The position numbers were made by a program, and so were the translations under genes. The notes beneath the pieces were generated by a model. It did no database searches and was not told where the DNA came from. It saw only the letters and a list, made by a program, of their open reading frames with translations. From assembly GCF_013114595.1 (NCBI RefSeq), contig NZ_VTXE01000014.1, positions 62,001 to 126,000 on the forward strand: a DNA stretch of 64,000 nt. The letters run 5' to 3'. The stretch comes from Vibrio sp. 99-8-1 (lineage in GTDB: Bacteria > Pseudomonadota > Gammaproteobacteria > Enterobacterales > Vibrionaceae). The stretch's first letter is position 1, and the number at the start of each line of letters is the position of its first letter. This document shows, piece after piece, positions 61,588 to 64,000 of the stretch.

Positions 61588-62234
61588 GATCTTCTTAAAC
61601 CAATTGGTTAGAGATCTACTGCAGACATATTACATATACACATGCAATATTCTAATAAATAAGTAAAAGATACTAATTGCACCTTCTAACCTACAGTAGC
61701 GCTCCATAGTTAACAACAAATATACTATGGCAGTGTTGTATCTATTTGACACAACCCCAGCAAACAGCTTTGATATGCATATTCACTTCGGCAAAAACTC
61801 CTTTCACTACTATTCATTGGCATCACCCCAATAGTAACTACTGATAGTTCTTGCACCTCTACTTCAATTACTCTTTGAAATTGCTAGATTATTCAACAAT
61901 CTCTCTAGTAACTGACTTACGGCTTGCATAATTCTACGGATTTAGGCGTTTTTTGCAACATAAAAATCCATAGACTGACAGAAAAAAGAGACTATAGCTT
62001 AGTTTTTACTCAACTATCGAGATATGAATCCGTTAATAATATTAATTTCATCACTAAACATTTTGATAATTGCAATTTCAATATCGTGTTAATAAATTTA
62101 TATCTACCAGCTATACAATAGCTTTATCAATATAAATTCCCATAAATAATCTATTAATTTCACTATTTTTGTTTGTAATATAAAATTACACTGTTATTAT
62201 TATAAGCGTTTAATAATGTCAAATGGGATAAATC
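61588..62234. other. AT-rich divergent region between nhaC-family gene and hns
   Basis: About 650 bases with no credible gene. Sites seen are the 12-bp palindrome AACCAATTGGTT (61598-61609) and TGTAAT-ATAAA-ATTACA (62174-62190) near the hns start. Long AT tracts suggest curved DNA and possible H-NS autoregulation. Confidence 0.5.
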
Positions 62235-62642
62235 ATGTCAGAACTAACAAAAACACTGCTCAATATTCGCAGTCTGCGTGCATTTGCTCGCGAATTAACT
62301 TTTGAACAATTAGAAGAAGCTCTAGAAAAACTAACTCTTGTTGTGGAAGAACGCCGTGAAGCAGCAGAAGAAGAACTTGTAGCGAATCAAGCTCGTGAAG
62401 CTAAACTTGCTGAATATGCTCAAATGATTGCTAAAGATGGTATCGATGTTGAAGATCTAATTTCAGCACTATCTGGTGAAGCAAAAACTAAGACTCGCAA
62501 GAAGCGTGAACCACGCCCTGCTAAATATAAGTATGTAGATACAACTGGCGAAGAGAAAACATGGACAGGTCAAGGTAGAACTCCTTCCGCCATTCAATCT
62601 CAACTAGATGCCGGCAAATCTTTAGATGATTTCTTAATCTAA
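62235..62642 (+). CDS. hns: H-NS family nucleoid-associated protein
   Basis: 135 aa. N-terminal coiled-coil oligomerisation region (about 1-65: LRAFARELTFEQLEEALEKL) and the C-terminal AT-hook-like core KTWTGQGRTPSAIQSQL (about 108-124). It silences AT-rich and acquired DNA. It corresponds to the main vibrio H-NS (VicH-like). Confidence 0.95.
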   Translation: MSELTKTLLNIRSLRAFARELTFEQLEEALEKLTLVVEERREAAEEELVANQAREAKLAEYAQMIAKDGIDVEDLISALSGEAKTKTRKKREPRPAKYKYVDTTGEEKTWTGQGRTPSAIQSQLDAGKSLDDFLI

Positions 62643-62656
62643 GATAAATTGAATAT

Positions 62657-62686
62657 AAAAAAGAGCTCTTAATGAGCTCTTTTTTT
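62657..62686. terminator. Bidirectional terminator between hns and gsk
   Basis: AAAAAGAGCTC-TTAAT-GAGCTCTTTTT with T runs on both strands, 14 bases after hns; shared with the convergent gsk gene. Confidence 0.85.
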
Positions 62687-62754
62687 ATATCTAGTAGTAA
62701 GGTTAATATCAATCGTATTAATAACCAAGTCAAATATATAATTGACTAGAGAAA

Positions 62755-64000
62755 CTACCTCTCCCAATATGCCTCTTCTAAGCTATCTTCTTTCTCAGGT
62801 AATCCACGAGACAGACGAGGAGAGTGCTGTACCAACACTTCATAACTAGAACGGTTTGCATATTTACACACTTGAGAGAATGATGAGTAAGTCAAATAAG
62901 CATTTTGGTGCTTACTAGAATTAGGCACATTTTCTTTATGGTATTTATTGGCTGCCATATCGTGCAACAGAGCGGATAAAGCCGCGTCCCCTGCTCCGTT
63001 AGTATTTTTAATTTTCTCTGGCCCACCCATATACGGCGCAATATGAGAATATATTTTAATCGGTGTCTCACACGACGCCCTTGTCGCTGGACGACTAAAC
63101 TCGTATTGATTGAACTCAGCAATAGCACCAGGAAGCAATGGCAGTGATGTCACTCTTTTCGCGCTATCTTCGGTATAACCTGCCATAAACAAGCCAACCG
63201 GTCCAGCTGTACATAGCACCATATCAACCCAGTCCAGAGCTTTGTCTGACGCCAATAGAGGGTCACTCTCTCCCGTTAAGGCTTCAGCTTCTTCTTCATT
63301 CATTGCCACAACAGAGATGTTGTCGCTTAGGAACGCTTGCCAAAATTCTGGATCATCTTGAATGACAAATTTGGTGCCTAACGTTAATACCACTGGCACG
63401 TCATATTTCTTAGCATACTCGATCGCCTGCATAGTGGCTTGGGGCATGGTGTCGTCTTCGTTACATCGAACCAAATAGGCTGTTAATACTAATGCTGAAG
63501 CAGTCGCAAAAATGGATTCGGGTATGCTCTCTGGTTTAAGCTTGTTCATCTGCCCTGCACTAATCGCAAATGTTCTTTCACCATCGTCGGATATCAACGC
63601 AAAACAGCGACCAATTGCGCCTTCAACACCCTGCAAATAGTTCAAATCCATACGGCTAGAGGTGTTGCAGATGTAGCGGTAACCATAACTACCGATTTCA
63701 ATGCTTTTGCTCATCACTCCTAGCAAGGTAGATCTATCATCAGCCAGCACAGAGTAGTTATGTAAGGTATTTCCAATGGTTCCACCGGCAAATTCATTGG
63801 TAATCAACTCTTCTCGTTTAAGGTGTTGATAAAGAGCTTCTGCTGTTTGGTCATCAATAACTAAAGAGTGTCCCTTACTCAAACCATATTTTTCAATAAA
63901 CTGGTCACTAACACGGGCTTCAATATCCACTAGTGTCTGATCAATACCAATGATATGCGTGCGCGCCATTTTTTTACTTGTTTGAGTCTGAGTAACCAAT
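62755..64000 (-). CDS. gsk: Inosine/guanosine kinase, 5' end at window edge (partial)
   Basis: At least 414 codons, PfkB family. Conserved segments: IGIDQTLVDIEARVSD, FAGGTIGNTLHNYSVLADDRS, EIGSYGYRY, MNEEEAEALTGESDPLLASDKALDWVD and catalytic NTNGAGDAALSALLHD. It phosphorylates inosine and guanosine in purine salvage. The frame remains open at position 64000, and E. coli Gsk has about 20 more N-terminal residues, so the true start probably lies beyond the window; a TTG at 63999 is not a convincing start. Confidence 0.94.
   Translation of the reverse strand, partial: LVTQTQTSKKMARTHIIGIDQTLVDIEARVSDQFIEKYGLSKGHSLVIDDQTAEALYQHLKREELITNEFAGGTIGNTLHNYSVLADDRSTLLGVMSKSIEIGSYGYRYICNTSSRMDLNYLQGVEGAIGRCFALISDDGERTFAISAGQMNKLKPESIPESIFATASALVLTAYLVRCNEDDTMPQATMQAIEYAKKYDVPVVLTLGTKFVIQDDPEFWQAFLSDNISVVAMNEEEAEALTGESDPLLASDKALDWVDMVLCTAGPVGLFMAGYTEDSAKRVTSLPLLPGAIAEFNQYEFSRPATRASCETPIKIYSHIAPYMGGPEKIKNTNGAGDAALSALLHDMAANKYHKENVPNSSKHQNAYLTYSSFSQVCKYANRSSYEVLVQHSPRLSRGLPEKEDSLEEAYWER

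Overview
The window looks like a chromosome of a Vibrionaceae member, most likely a Vibrio species. The protein families, the gene orders (cydABX-ybgE-ybgC-tolQRAB-pal-cpoB-nadA, hisGDCBHAFI, uhpABC next to afuABC) and a moderately AT-rich composition all fit; the species cannot be fixed from this sequence alone. There are no rRNA genes, intact insertion sequences or CRISPR arrays. One tRNA gene (tRNA-Ser-GGA) is present.

Layout. (1) 1-3950: an accessory-looking end, with a large SMC/Rad50-like ATPase cut by the left edge, a divergent WYL-domain regulator of the CapW/BrxR type, decayed sequence with phased repeats, then the 3' end of tRNA-Ser(GGA). (2) 4.5-13 kb: UhpABC-type hexose-phosphate sensing system and an AfuABC transporter. 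(3) 13.1-15.2 kb: a self-regulated GntR/ABC exporter operon. (4) 15.5-16.9 kb: an exported SPOR-like protein and an orphan type IV pilin-like protein. (5) 17-24 kb: anaerobic glycerol-3-phosphate dehydrogenase glpABC, divergent glpT, and glpR. (6) 24-25.5 kb: alaE and a UPF0149 gene. (7) 25.6-35.6 kb: cydABX-ybgE, then ybgC-tolQRAB-pal-cpoB, then nadA, all on the minus strand. (8) 36-41 kb: aspS, a lipoprotein gene and ruvCAB. (9) 41-43 kb: cmoAB. (10) 43-46.6 kb: a retropepsin-like lipoprotein, an inactive transglutaminase fused to a 7-TM domain, and a RimK-like ATP-grasp ligase, a conserved but poorly understood set. (11) 46.7-52 kb: tdk, cysS, ppiB, lpxH, an EAL-HDOD protein and ychJ. (12) 52.3-59.7 kb: the full histidine operon with its leader peptide and attenuator. 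(13) 60-64 kb: an NhaC-type antiporter, an H-NS protein and inosine/guanosine kinase cut by the right edge.

How it works together. Two neighbouring blocks handle phosphorylated carbon sources: hexose phosphates (uhp/afu) and glycerol 3-phosphate (glp). The cyd-tol block pairs microaerobic respiration with envelope integrity. A roughly 100-bp hairpin-forming repeat occurs at least twice between convergent genes, and a diverged copy lies inside the protease/ligase cluster.

The best candidates for undescribed biology are the SMC-like ATPase plus WYL regulator beside tRNA-Ser (a possible defence locus that continues beyond the left edge) and the retropepsin/transglutaminase-7TM/ATP-grasp cluster.
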